Counted from the first letter of the stretch, positions 38,251-46,843 are shown. The stretch: DNA of 64,000 nucleotides from Minicystis rosea (GCA_001931535.1 CP016211.1:11268377-11332376), one strand, 5' to 3'. A program made the numbers and translations. Notes: a model not told the origin generated them from the letters alone.

Positions 38251-39240
38251 ATGAGCGTCTCCTCCCAGGCCCTCTCCGATCGTTCGCCCGATGCGATCGA
38301 CCTTCGCCTCGATCAGCACCGCGCCGATCTCCTCGGTCACTGCTATCGCATGCTCGGCTCGGCGTTCGACGCCGAGGACGCCGTGCAGGAGACGTTGCTT
38401 CGCGCGTGGCGCAGCCAAGATCGGTTCGAGGGCCGAGCCGCCGTGCGCACGTGGCTTCATCGGATCGCGACCCACGTTTGCCTCGACATGCTCGAGCATC
38501 GCGCGCGGCGCGCCCGCCCCATGGATCTCGGCCCGGCCGGCGCGGCCGACGGCCCGCTGCCCGACACGTTGCCGGAGGCCACGTGGATCGGCCCGATTCC
38601 CGACGCACGCGTGCTGCCCTCGGCGCCCGATGCGGCGGAGATCTTCGCCTCGCGGGAAGCGATCCGCCTCGCGTTCGTGGCCACGCTCCAGCGCCTGCCG
38701 CCGCGGCAGCGCGCGGTGTTGTTGTTGCGTGAAGTCCTGTCCTGGGAGGCCGCGGAGGTCGCCGATCTGCTCGGCACCTCGGTGGCGTCGGTGAACAGCG
38801 CGCTCCAGCGGGCGCGCGCCACGATGGGCGAGCGCGAGGCCGTGCCCGAGGCCCACGCCACGTTGAGCGCGGCGCAGCAAGCGCTGCTCGATCGCTACGT
38901 CGACGCGTTCGTTCGCGTCGACGTGGACGCGCTGGTGTCGCTGCTCCACGAGGACGGCACCTGGTCGATGCCGCCGTACGCGCTGTGGCTGCGCGGTCCG
39001 GCCTCCGTGCGCACGTGGTTGCTCCGGGTGGGCGCGGGCTGCCGCGGCTCGCGCATGGTGCCGACGGTCGCCAATGGATCACCCGCGTTCGCGCAGTACC
39101 GCGCGAGCGGCCCGGGCGGCGCGTTCGAGCCGTGGGCGCTGCAAATCGTCGACGTCTCCGGCGGCAAGATCGCGGGCGTCTGCTCCTACCTCGATGCCAA
39201 ACGCATCTTCCCTCTGTTCGGGTTGCCGCTCGAGGTGTGA
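38251..39240 (+). CDS. ECF sigma factor with SnoaL-like C-terminal extension
   Basis: The 329-residue protein has sigma region 2 (LDQHRADLLGHCYRMLGSAF, AEDAVQETLLRAW, AAVRTWLHRIATH) and region 4 (LQRLPPRQRAVLLLREVLSW, AEVADLLGTSVASVNSALQR). A SnoaL-like domain (about 210-329) includes VDALVSLLHEDGTWSMPPY and VDVSGGKIAGV. Such extended ECF factors lack a classical anti-sigma factor and are controlled by their own C-terminal domain. The downstream DoxX and YCII genes run in the same direction and fit the usual neighbourhoods of this class. The start ATG was preferred to one 69 bases upstream. Confidence 0.88.
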   Translation: MSVSSQALSDRSPDAIDLRLDQHRADLLGHCYRMLGSAFDAEDAVQETLLRAWRSQDRFEGRAAVRTWLHRIATHVCLDMLEHRARRARPMDLGPAGAADGPLPDTLPEATWIGPIPDARVLPSAPDAAEIFASREAIRLAFVATLQRLPPRQRAVLLLREVLSWEAAEVADLLGTSVASVNSALQRARATMGEREAVPEAHATLSAAQQALLDRYVDAFVRVDVDALVSLLHEDGTWSMPPYALWLRGPASVRTWLLRVGAGCRGSRMVPTVANGSPAFAQYRASGPGGAFEPWALQIVDVSGGKIAGVCSYLDAKRIFPLFGLPLEV

Positions 39241-39433
39241 GGGCGAGGACGCGCGCCCGGGCGTGCGTCTGCGAGAGCCCGAGGCGGCGTGAGATCGTCG
39301 CAATCGTCGAGAAAACGAGGCCATTCGAAAAATCGTCGCGCCGACCGATGAGTCTCGGCGACCCACGCCGTCCATGCCTTCGAAGGGCCCGCGCACCGAA
39401 GCGCGCCGCCCGCGACGCCGAGGAGAGACGACG

Positions 39434-39853
39434 ATGGAGACGAGCATCCCCGCCCCCGCCGAGCACGCGACCCCCACCAAGAGCGGATCCTGGGCCGGCC
39501 GCATTCTGAGCGGCCTCGGGGCCGCCTTCCTGATCTTCGACAGCGCCATGAAGCTCGCCCTGATCGAGCCCGTGCGCGCATCGTTCCCGGAGCTCGGCTA
39601 CCCCGTGAGCCTCGCGCGCGGCATCGGCCTTCTCCAGCTCATCTGCGTGGCCTTCTACGTGCTCCCGCGCACTGCGGTGCTCGGCGCCGTGTTGCTCACG
39701 GGCTACCTCGGCGGCGCGATCGCGACCCACGTGCGCATCGGCAATCCGCTCTTCAGCCACGTGCTCTTCCCCGTCTACGTCGCGGCGATGCTGTGGGGCG
39801 GGCTCTACCTGCGCGAGCCGCGGCTCCGCGCGCTGCTGCCGTTCCGCGGTTGA
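39434..39853 (+). CDS. DoxX family membrane protein
   Basis: The 139-residue protein has four hydrophobic segments: GRILSGLGAAFLIFDSAMKL, GIGLLQLICVAFYVLP, VLGAVLLTGYLGGAIATHVR and VLFPVYVAAMLWGGLYLR. This is the DoxX-like plan with the conserved GYLGGAIATHVR. DoxX proteins are small quinone/redox-associated membrane subunits. It lies between the ECF sigma gene and the YCII gene and is probably part of that regulon. A GGAGAGACG site precedes the chosen ATG; another ATG lies 60 bases upstream. Confidence 0.83.
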   Translation: METSIPAPAEHATPTKSGSWAGRILSGLGAAFLIFDSAMKLALIEPVRASFPELGYPVSLARGIGLLQLICVAFYVLPRTAVLGAVLLTGYLGGAIATHVRIGNPLFSHVLFPVYVAAMLWGGLYLREPRLRALLPFRG

Positions 39854-39915
39854 TCGATCCATCGAGCAGATTCCGGGCGGCACGAAGCCGCCCTGTCGAC
39901 GAAGGAGAAACGACC

Positions 39916-40257
39916 ATGCGATTTCTGTGTCTGTACCGGCCCGTGCCGAGCAACGGACCGCCGACCGCCGAGCACATGGCCGCGATGGGCAAGCTGATCG
40001 AAGAGATGAAGCGCGCCGGCACGTTGCTCGACACGGGCGCGTCGCGCGCCGACACGCTGCGCGCCCGTGTGCGACGTTCCGGCGCAGAAGTGAGCGTGGA
40101 GCGCGGCCCGGCCGACGAGCCGCGCCATCCGATCATCGGTTATGCCTTCCTCTCCGCCGCCTCGATGGACGAAGCCATCGCGCTCGCCAAGCGGTTCCTC
40201 TCCGTGGCCGGCGATGGAGAGAGCGAGGTCCTGCCGCTCATGGATATGCCGGGATAG
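39916..40257 (+). CDS. YCII-related (DGPF-type) protein
   Basis: The 113-residue protein opens MRFLCLYRPVPSNGPPTAEH and has AAMGKLIEEMKRAGTLLDTG, the plan of YCII/DGPFAETKE dimeric alpha-beta proteins. These are repeatedly found next to extended ECF sigma factors. Enzymatic role unknown, possibly a dehydratase- or peroxidase-like activity. AAGGAG precedes the ATG. Third gene of the sigma-doxX-YCII unit. Confidence 0.85.
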   Translation: MRFLCLYRPVPSNGPPTAEHMAAMGKLIEEMKRAGTLLDTGASRADTLRARVRRSGAEVSVERGPADEPRHPIIGYAFLSAASMDEAIALAKRFLSVAGDGESEVLPLMDMPG

Positions 40258-40324
40258 CAGGCGATTACGCGTCTCATTTCCCCTCTGCCGCGTGTTTGCG
40301 AAACCCATTCCCCGGCCTCAAGCC

Positions 40325-41358
40325 CTACAGCCGTCCCTCCCGCTTCTGCAGCCACTTGCCGATGGCGTCGCGCACCTCGGCGCGCCGCACCATCATCACG
40401 AAGTGGCCGCCGTCGAAGCCTGCATACGTGGCGCCCGTGCGAGCCGCGAATGCGCGTGCGGCCGACGCGCTCATCATCGGGTCGGCCTCGCCTTGCACCA
40501 CCAGCGTCGGCAGCCTGCCGGTGGAGCTGTTCGGCGATGTCCCCGAGATCAGGATCAGCCCAGCCAACGAGCGCGCGAATCGCGGCGCCAGCGCGCTCGC
40601 GCCCACGCCGCCGTTCGACAGACCGGCCAGGTAGGCGCGCCGGATCCCGCGTGACTCCAGGTAGGCCAGCGTCGCGCGCAGGGTGCGCTCGCCGTCGACA
40701 TCCCACCAGTGCCCGGCGAAGCCCGTCGAGGGGCACACCGTGACGGCGTCGATGGAGCGCGCTGCTTCCGCCATCATCCAACACTCCAGCGTGAAGCTGC
40801 CCGCGTATCCGTGCAGGAACACGAGCGCGGTCTGCGCGGGTCGCCCCTTGGGCTCGACGATCACCGCGTCGAACGCCCCCGGCCGCTGGCGAAAGAGCAG
40901 GGTGTCCAGCGCGGGCGACGGGGTCGCACCCTCGGCCGATCGCATGGCCACGTAGGCATCCTGCATCGCCGGAACGAGCTTCGCGCGCTCGTCCGGCGGC
41001 AGCCGCCACACCAACGGCAACAGCCGCGCGCCGACGAGGCTCGGGTCCTGTTCGTCGAGCACGCGCCCGAGCCAGCGGCTCCCGGATCCGCCGGGCAGCG
41101 TGATCATCGTCGTGCTGCCGTAGCTCGCGAGGATCACACGCCCGACGACCACGAGGCCGAACAGCGCGAGCCCCGCGCGGGCGATGCCGCGACGGCGAGC
41201 GCGCCGCCGGGGGCCGTGATCATCCCCGCGACGACGAGCGCGAGGGCGAGCAGCATGAGCCACCCCGATGGCGAATAGCTCGCCCCGAGCCCGAGCGCGA
41301 CCAGGACGAGCGCCGGAAGCGCGAGGAGCACGCCAACGACGGCTGCGAGGACACGCAT
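40325..41358 (-). pseudogene. Membrane-anchored alpha/beta hydrolase, frame broken near 41209-41213
   Basis: The catalytic part (frame to 41263) has TALVFLHGYAGSF, nucleophile elbow GLSNGGVG and the acid/His regions VQGEADPMM and FDGGHFVMM. It is a hydrolase of the phospholipase/carboxylesterase sort. In another frame, 41358 downward encodes a good N-terminus, MRVLAAVVGVLLALPALVLV, then GWLMLLALALVVAGMITAP. The two frames join if one base is added to the G run at 41209-41213, giving two or three membrane helices before the hydrolase domain. Without that base, the N-terminus of the longer frame is an arginine-rich string that does not look coded. Confidence 0.65.
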
Positions 41359-41810
41359 TCGCCGCCGAAGCTAGCAGAGAACGTGATTGGAGGAGTCGCG
41401 CCCCCGATTCGCCGACCTCACGACGGCATCATGCGGGGCGCGCGAAGAGGGGTGTCGGCGTCGAGCGCCGCGCGCGACTGCTCACAGCCGCGCGCGGCTG
41501 CGACGCCGCTCGGGAGACTGGCACTCTGACATCGAGCCGTGAGGCTCCGTCTCGAAGACGCTTTCTGCTCGGCGGATCTCGAATCGAAGAGACACGTCAC
41601 CTACGATTGCGGCACAGGCAACCTGCTCACGAATCAGGAGGATCCATCGGTCCGCTCGGCCATCACGCAGACACACGCGTCGCCATGCGCGCACGGTGCT
41701 CCGCGCCTTCACCCGGACCGGGTGAGACCGATCCTGCGATGTCCTCCGAGCTCCTTTAGAGCCCTTTCACCGTGGATTCCGCGCTTTCGCGCGTCCGCGG
41801 AGCGGGGCTG
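41359..41810. other. Gene-free region
   Basis: I see no gene in these 452 bases. A perfect hairpin, TCACCCGG-A-CCGGGTGA, at 41709-41725 lies about 90 bases beyond the stop of the minus-strand gene at 41811 and could end its transcript. GAGCC-GTGA-GGCTC near 41533 is a smaller hairpin. Confidence 0.45.
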
Positions 41811-42329
41811 TCAGCGCGAGCCGTTGATCGGGGCCGGGGCGGGGGACGACATCCCGTTCAGCGCCACGCGGAGCGCGATCAGCGCCTGCTCGTCCGACAC
41901 CGCTGAGTAGGACTCGTTGAGGTACTCCTGCGCGGCCTCGATCTCGTCGGCATCGCCGTTCAGCGTGGCATTGCTGAACCAGTAGATGGCATCGATGAGC
42001 GTCCCCGACTCGTACGAGCCGTCGAGCGAGATCTTCATCGCGTTGAGGAGCGCCGACACGCTCGTATCGCCGCCGGTGTTGCTGATGTCCGCGACCACGA
42101 ACGAGAGCGAGGTCGAAGGGTGGGCCTTGCAGTCGGACGCCGTGCCGCAATAGGGCGTCCCGTCGGTGCAACAGCCACAGTCCGCGCCCTCGCGGCTGGT
42201 GCTACAGGTGCCGTGCCCGCAGCTCGCCGAGCACCCTTTTTTCTCGGCCAGAGCCTCCGGCGCGGCCGCCACCGTCGCCGCCGCACCGAACACCACCGCG
42301 AACGCGAGCTTCATCCAATTCGATTTCAT
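41811..42329 (-). CDS. Secreted cysteine-rich hypothetical protein
   Basis: The 172-residue protein has a Sec signal peptide (MKSNWMKLAFAVVFGAAATV, cut near AAAPEALA). A cysteine cluster follows (KKGCSASCGHGTCSTSREGA, DCGCCTDGTPYC), then an Asp/Ser-rich helical domain of about 100 residues. The cysteine cluster resembles small EGF- or knottin-like modules. Function unknown. AGGAG lies 7 bases before the ATG. A 375-base leader/intergenic region upstream holds several overlapping hairpins. Confidence 0.7.
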   Translation of the reverse strand: MKSNWMKLAFAVVFGAAATVAAAPEALAEKKGCSASCGHGTCSTSREGADCGCCTDGTPYCGTASDCKAHPSTSLSFVVADISNTGGDTSVSALLNAMKISLDGSYESGTLIDAIYWFSNATLNGDADEIEAAQEYLNESYSAVSDEQALIALRVALNGMSSPAPAPINGSR

Positions 42330-42522
42330 GGAACACTCCTCTCGTGGGCCTTGCCGGTCCACATATCCATAGGCAAACCAACACACCCGCTCCCGCCCAG
42401 GGCCATCGCATCTCGCGCCCTGGGAACAGGTCAGTCACTTCCAGATACCGGCGCTCGGACGACGATATTCGGCGGCCCAGCGCCGCGCGCCCGAAGTTCC
42501 GTCAGGAATTCGAGCCTCGGCG

Positions 42523-42606
42523 CCAAACCGCGTAAAGCGCGGCAGGTTTGGGGTAAAGCCCCATCGAAGCCGATGGTGATGCCCGAGCTTCGGACGGGCA
42601 TCACCA
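42523..42606 (-). other. Cluster of overlapping hairpins upstream of the secreted protein gene
   Basis: Four stems follow one another: 42528-42542 (CCGCG-TAAAG-CGCGG), 42550-42562 (GGGG-TAAAG-CCCC), 42561-42576 (CCATCG-AAGC-CGATGG) and 42574-42606 (TGGTGATGCCCG with CGGGCATCACCA, 9-base loop). Neighbouring stems overlap by two or three bases, so they compete. Two loops are the identical TAAAG. The cluster lies between the TetR gene and the start at 42329 on the same strand, and could be terminator, attenuator or structured leader. Confidence 0.5.
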
Positions 42607-42704
42607 GTGCCTTATCGTCTCCACGAGCGCAGAAGAAGAAGTGCGACGAGCGTAGAGGCAACTCTATGCAACCGCGCCTCACCCGTCAATTCTATTTTTG
42701 TGTT

Positions 42705-43493
42705 TCACAAACTCGCACTCAGAAAGGCATCCATCACGGGGGCATGGCCTCGCCGGCGGGTGGATGGTCGCGTGCGGGGATCAGCGTTTGCGTGCGGGGG
42801 TGCGCGGCGGTGGAGGTGGCGGGATCTTCGCGTCGGGCTGGGCAGCGCGGATGATCTCGACCCAGACGGCGAGGCGATCGAGTAGCGCGTCGGTGTGCTC
42901 GGGGGGCGGCGGTCGCGATGGATCAGGTACGAGACCCCGATACCCCAGAGGGCCGAGAGCACGAGCTCCACGTCGGCTTCGCCCGCCTCGCCGTGCACGC
43001 CCAGGCCGCCGGCGATGAGGCCGCGCACCAGCGCGACGCTGTCGATGAGCTTTTGCTGCAGCTCCCGATCGCCGGCGGACGCGAGGACCGCCCCCATCAG
43101 GAGCTGCGTCCGCTGGATGTCTCGAGTGTTGGTCTTGAGCATCTCGAGCACGCGGGCGCGCTGCTCGGTGGGCTCGGCCGGCCACGTCGCGCCGGAGAGG
43201 ATCCGGCCGAGATCCTGGACCGTCACCTCCATCGAATGGCGCGCCACGGCGGCGACGAGATCGCTCTTCCGCGGGAAGTAGTAGGTGAGGTGACCCTGCG
43301 GCACGCCCGCGGCGCGCGCCACGCCGGCTTGCGTGAGCCCCGTCGCTCCCTGCTCGCGCATCAGCTGGAGCCCCGCGTCGAGGATCCGATCGCGCAGCGA
43401 CGCTCCCTCTTCCCCCGCCTCGCGAGCCGGGGCGGCGCTCTCGCGGCTCGGCTCGCGCGCCGCGCTCTCCTCGGCCTTCTTCTTCGACTTCAT
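42705..43493 (-). CDS. TetR/AcrR family regulator with frame change near the C-terminus
   Basis: The N-terminal DNA-binding domain is clear (residues 33-80: LRDRILDAGLQLMREQGATG, VARAAGVPQGHLTYYFPRKS). A helical ligand-binding domain follows to about residue 195. After LIHRDRR the frame as it stands runs into an Arg/Ser/Pro-rich tail of about 65 residues. One frame over, the sequence continues sensibly (EHTDALLDRLAVWVEIIRAA) and stops at 42781. The switch occurs at the G6 run 42901-42906 (C6 on the coding strand). The true product is therefore probably about 237 residues ending at 42781. The ligand is unknown. Confidence 0.75.
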   Translation of the reverse strand: MKSKKKAEESAAREPSRESAAPAREAGEEGASLRDRILDAGLQLMREQGATGLTQAGVARAAGVPQGHLTYYFPRKSDLVAAVARHSMEVTVQDLGRILSGATWPAEPTEQRARVLEMLKTNTRDIQRTQLLMGAVLASAGDRELQQKLIDSVALVRGLIAGGLGVHGEAGEADVELVLSALWGIGVSYLIHRDRRPPSTPTRYSIASPSGSRSSALPSPTRRSRHLHRRAPPHANADPRTRPSTRRRGHAPVMDAFLSASL

Positions 43494-43692
43494 CGCCAGG
43501 GCTCCGGCGCAATCGTCCGAGGCCCACGCGAGGCGCCGGCGGTGGCGGCGCTCGTCGGGGCGTCCTGAATGGGCAGGTCGCAGGTCATCGGCGCAACGCT
43601 CTCATCGTGGGGATTGCCGTGGAGGCCAACGCAACGTAGCGCGGGGCTCGCGCCCGCAGCAAGCGCGAGCCCCGACGAGACACCGCTCGAGG

Positions 43693-43930
43693 TCACGCGC
43701 CGCGACGAGCAGCCATGCCCTTCTGGATGAAAGGCAAGACGAGGATGGCCGGCACGCGCACGCCCAGGCGGTCGAGCTCGAAGCCGGTCTGGCCCGCGGA
43801 CGCGTCGGGCGGAGAGATCGTGCCCATCGTAGGTGATGAGGAGGCGCGTGTCGCTCCACTCCGGGCTCTCCACCTCGGCGGAGCCCATGCGGGAGGGTGG
43901 TAATCGCTGCCCCGATAGCCAATCCAAATC
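43693..43930 (-). pseudogene. Remnant of a phosphoesterase/phospholipase C C-terminus
   Basis: Pieces spread over two frames read in order like the end of a bacterial phosphoesterase (acid phosphatase/phospholipase C family). IGYRGSDYHPPA comes first, then EVESPEWSDTRLLITYDGHD, then QTGFELDRLGVRVPAILVLP. The pieces do not join in one frame, and most of the protein, including the start, is missing. This looks like a decayed fragment. No signs of a mobile element flank it. Confidence 0.5.
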
Positions 43931-44123
43931 TCCGTCGTCGAGCGACCTGACTCGACGAAGCCAGTCGCGACATGTTGTTTAGGCCCGAAGACGGAGTGTG
44001 GACACCGACGTACGGTGGTCTCGGAGTGTGTCACGACGTCGAAGACCGCACCTGTGCCGAGGTCGCCGCAGCGCTCGTGTGGGGTTGACCCGAGGGGTCG
44101 CGATGGTGGAGCGTTCAGGAGCA

Positions 44124-44909
44124 ATGACAGCCGAGCATCTGCTGTTCACGGGCAAGGACGGGAAGCCCATCTCGCTCGAGGATCTCATCGCCGCAGGGCT
44201 CGATGCCGACGAATCGGAGCGCGTGCCGGGGCTCGTCGAGCTCCTCGCGCACGGGGCGCCGAACGAGCGCCTGCTCGCCGCCATCGTGCTCACCTCGTGG
44301 GCGCATGCGGAGGGCTTCGCGGCGCTCCAGCGCTGGGCGAGCGAGCCGGAGGCCGCCCCGTGGCATGGCGATCCCGTCAGCTTCGATCGCCACTTCGGGG
44401 TCGACGACGCCTTCGAGCGGCTCGCCGATGCCGTCTGGACGAGCCGCCTCGCGGACGCCTCGCGCGCGCAGCAGGCCGCGGCGCTTTCGGCGCTCCTCGG
44501 CATCCATCACCGCAAACACTTCGGGCGCATGCTGGCCACGATCCTCCTCATGGATCCGGACCTCGCGTCGCTCTGCGCAGAGGCCATCCGGCGAGCCGCC
44601 GACGCGTCGATGGCAGCGATCGACGCACCTCCCGAGCCCTTCGACATCGGCACCCAGACCGCCGCCCTCCTCGGGCCGCTCGCCACGCAGGACGACGAAC
44701 GAGCCGCGCGCCACGCCGAGACGCTTCTGCTGCGAGCACCGAACCACACGCGCGCCCTCCGCGAGCTCGCGTATGCGCTCCGCAACGGGCAGGCCGCGAC
44801 GCTCGCCGTGCTCGAGCGGCTCGCTCAATCTTCGATCGACAGCGTCCGGGAGGAGGCCGAGAGCTCGCTCGCAGCGCGGCGGGCGCGGAGCACGCCGCCT
44901 GCGCGATGA
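44124..44909 (+). CDS. Hypothetical HEAT-like helical protein
   Basis: The 261-residue all-helical protein has repeats such as VPGLVELLAHGAPNERLLAA, HFGRMLATILLMDPDLASLC and RALRELAYALRNGQAATLAV, suggesting HEAT/ARM-type alpha-solenoid units. No signal peptide or membrane segment. The ATG at 44124 has AGGAG four bases upstream; another in-frame ATG at 44103 lacks one. Convergent with the broken gene at 44928. A scaffold or immunity-type protein is possible, but no family is recognised. Confidence 0.6.
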   Translation: MTAEHLLFTGKDGKPISLEDLIAAGLDADESERVPGLVELLAHGAPNERLLAAIVLTSWAHAEGFAALQRWASEPEAAPWHGDPVSFDRHFGVDDAFERLADAVWTSRLADASRAQQAAALSALLGIHHRKHFGRMLATILLMDPDLASLCAEAIRRAADASMAAIDAPPEPFDIGTQTAALLGPLATQDDERAARHAETLLLRAPNHTRALRELAYALRNGQAATLAVLERLAQSSIDSVREEAESSLAARRARSTPPAR

Positions 44910-44927
44910 TGATGCCGTCCGTTCGGT

Positions 44928-45427
44928 TCAGCCTTGATCGAAGGAGATGAAACCGAGCTCGCCGTCCTGCTCGTACACGAGCGTCCACGCGTTGACGCCG
45001 CTCGCGGGGGCGAGCCAGACGCGCGCGTGCTCATCGGGGAGCGGCTGAAGCTCGGCTCGCTTCGCGGCAACGAACGCGACCACCGCCGCATGCAGCGGCC
45101 GGGGCTCGTCCTCGTCCGACACGAGCCACGCGATCTCCGCGCCCCACCTCTCGTCGGCCACGGCGACCTCCGGGCTCACGAGCCCGAGCCGCGCGACGAT
45201 CGCATCCACCTCCTCGGGCGCGCAGGGAAGGGCGATGTGCAGGCGATCGCAGATGCCCATGCCGCCGCTCGTGAAGCGCAGGTCGTACCGCACGCCCTCG
45301 GGGGTGATGACGGCAGCGCGAGCAGCCGGGCCACCAGCGCGAGGCCGCGAGCGCGCTGCGACGCGTCCGCGTCCTGATGGCGGAACCTGCGCTCCTTGCC
45401 GTCGTAGGGGTGAAGGTCGTCGGACAT
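44928..45427 (-). pseudogene. Small hypothetical protein, frame broken at 45300-45304
   Basis: The C-terminal 118 or so residues (RYDLRFTSGGMGICDRLHIA, VDAIVARLGLVSPEVAVADE, SGVNAWTLVYEQDGELGFIS) and an N-terminus in another frame, MSDDLHPYDGKERRFRHQDA, join smoothly if one base is added to the G run at 45300-45304. The restored protein would be about 166 residues, soluble and acidic. Family unknown. Without the extra base the downstream part would have no good start. Confidence 0.55.
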
Positions 45428-45683
45428 CGGAGCAAGGCTAGCGCCGTCGCGCGCCGCCCGTTGCTGCATCGCTCCCCGCCTACGCGAGGGGCGCAACGAT
45501 GTTTGTGCTGGCCCGTGGAGCAGGGCTCCGCGCCTTCGTCATCGCATCCTCATCGCAAGCGAGGAGAGCGGCCATCGACGCTACGTCACGATCGGGCGGC
45601 GGTGGGTTTGCCGATTGAAGGGGCTGACGGTGGGGAGGGAGGCCGCCGGGCGGGGCGCCGCGGCGGCGGGGGATGGGGCGCTC

Positions 45684-46349
45684 CTACGAGGTCGGCGGCG
45701 TCTTCGGGGCCGGCGCCGGTTCGGGCGCCTCGGGTGCGTCGCTCGCGTCGTTGGCGGGGTTGCGCACGTGGATGCGCTTGTACTGCACCGATTTCGAGCC
45801 GAGCGTGTCGCGCACGACGCGCTTGAACCGGAGGTGCCGCTCGTAGGCCGGTCCATACGCCGCCGCGCGCTCCTCGCGGGCCGCGCTGACGGCCTTGTTG
45901 GCCGCGATGCCCTCGTTGATCTCCGTGACCGTCGGGCCGGCCGTCTGCCCGAACGCGCCCGCGAGGAGCTGGTCGGCCCACTTCTCTCCGGCGTGCTCCT
46001 CGATGATTTCGAGGAGGCTCTCGATCGCATTGATCTTGTCCGTGTCGGTCGTCTGGGCCTTGAGCGTCTCCGGTAGGACGACGCCGGGCACGAACGCGGC
46101 CACGGTGCTGCGGGCCTCGCGATAAGGCCCATCGATGCTCCGGAGCGCGGCCAGCGCCTCCTCGTTCTCCTTGCCGAACGCGGACTCGGCCTTGGCGAGA
46201 TTCGCGTTGGCGGCGAGGAACCTTTGCGCCGCATCCTTGAGCACTTGCTCGTACGTGATGACGACGCTCGGTTTCATCTCCTTCTCTGCGGCAATCTCCT
46301 CGCTCCGCGTGAGCACACGCACGAAGTGGGGATAGTCGATGGCGGCCAT
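45684..46349 (-). CDS. Hypothetical coiled-coil protein
   Basis: The 221-residue protein begins at ATG 46347-46349 (MAAIDYPHFVRVLTRSEEIA). Two helical halves of similar layout (about 20-85 and 120-185) contain long charged helices. A short tail, AKTPPTS-like and Pro-rich, ends the protein. The two-fold helical plan suggests a structural or filament-type protein; function unknown. The frame stays open upstream to 46667, but that part includes a 21-bp tandem repeat and unusual codons, so the internal start was preferred. Divergent from hsdM. Confidence 0.5.
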   Translation of the reverse strand: MAAIDYPHFVRVLTRSEEIAAEKEMKPSVVITYEQVLKDAAQRFLAANANLAKAESAFGKENEEALAALRSIDGPYREARSTVAAFVPGVVLPETLKAQTTDTDKINAIESLLEIIEEHAGEKWADQLLAGAFGQTAGPTVTEINEGIAANKAVSAAREERAAAYGPAYERHLRFKRVVRDTLGSKSVQYKRIHVRNPANDASDAPEAPEPAPAPKTPPTS

Positions 46350-46843
46350 TCGATACCTGCCTTTCGAGGGACATTCGCCCCCGATCTCTTCATACGTAGC
46401 GGACGTGAAAATCTTCCCTCGGCGGATGTCGATTGGTCCCACTTGGTGGCAGAGCCGCCCCAGATAGGCGTGTGATGGCTCCTGAGGGGCAGGAAGCGGG
46501 GGCAGATGCTTGGTGACCGGATCGAGCGACGTTCGCGGCGCGTGGAGGGGCTTGGGAGGCGGAGCCTCCGGCTCGGGAACGCCATCCAGGCGGCTTCGTG
46601 GCACGTCTAGTTTGTTTTGTGGCACGTCTAGTTTGTTTTGTGGCGCATCCACTTTGCGTGGAGTCACGCCACCACCTCGGGGGAAAGCGTCCAGGGATTG
46701 GGGAGCGCGTCCAGTCAGCGGGAAGGCGAGTACCCGGTTTTGGGGCGCGAGCGTGCGGGTTGGGGAAGCTCGCTCACGTCCGAGGGGAGCGCGCGCCCGG
46801 AGCGAGACAGCGCCCGCCCGTCTCGGGTAGAACTTCCGGCGCG
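46350..46843. other. Divergent region between the coiled-coil gene and hsdM
   Basis: Gene-free except for a possible N-terminal extension of the minus-strand gene. It contains the 21-bp tandem repeat at 46598-46660 and AT-rich GTTTGTTTTG segments unlike the rest of the window. Promoters of both divergent genes should lie here. No clear boxes can be fixed. Confidence 0.45.
46598..46660. repeat. 21-bp tandem repeat
   Basis: Two perfect 21-bp copies (46598-46618 and 46619-46639; each begins GTGGCACGTCTAGTTTG) are followed by a degenerate third starting GTGGCGCATCCAC at 46640. A unit of 21 bp (two helical turns) upstream of a restriction-modification operon is suggestive of protein-binding sites. 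If the minus-strand frame extends here, the repeat would encode NKLDVPQ units. Confidence 0.6.

Noticed and set aside
35983..38949. 988-codon open frame on the minus strand
   Set aside because: Pure composition effect opposite the genes at 36178 and 38251. Arg/Gly/His-rich with no motifs, while the plus-strand genes have ribosome sites and domains.
46350..46667. N-terminal extension of the coiled-coil gene with NKLDVPQ repeats
   Set aside because: The stretch has unusual codons and a tandem DNA repeat, and a better start with homology-like sequence exists at 46349. Kept only as a possibility.
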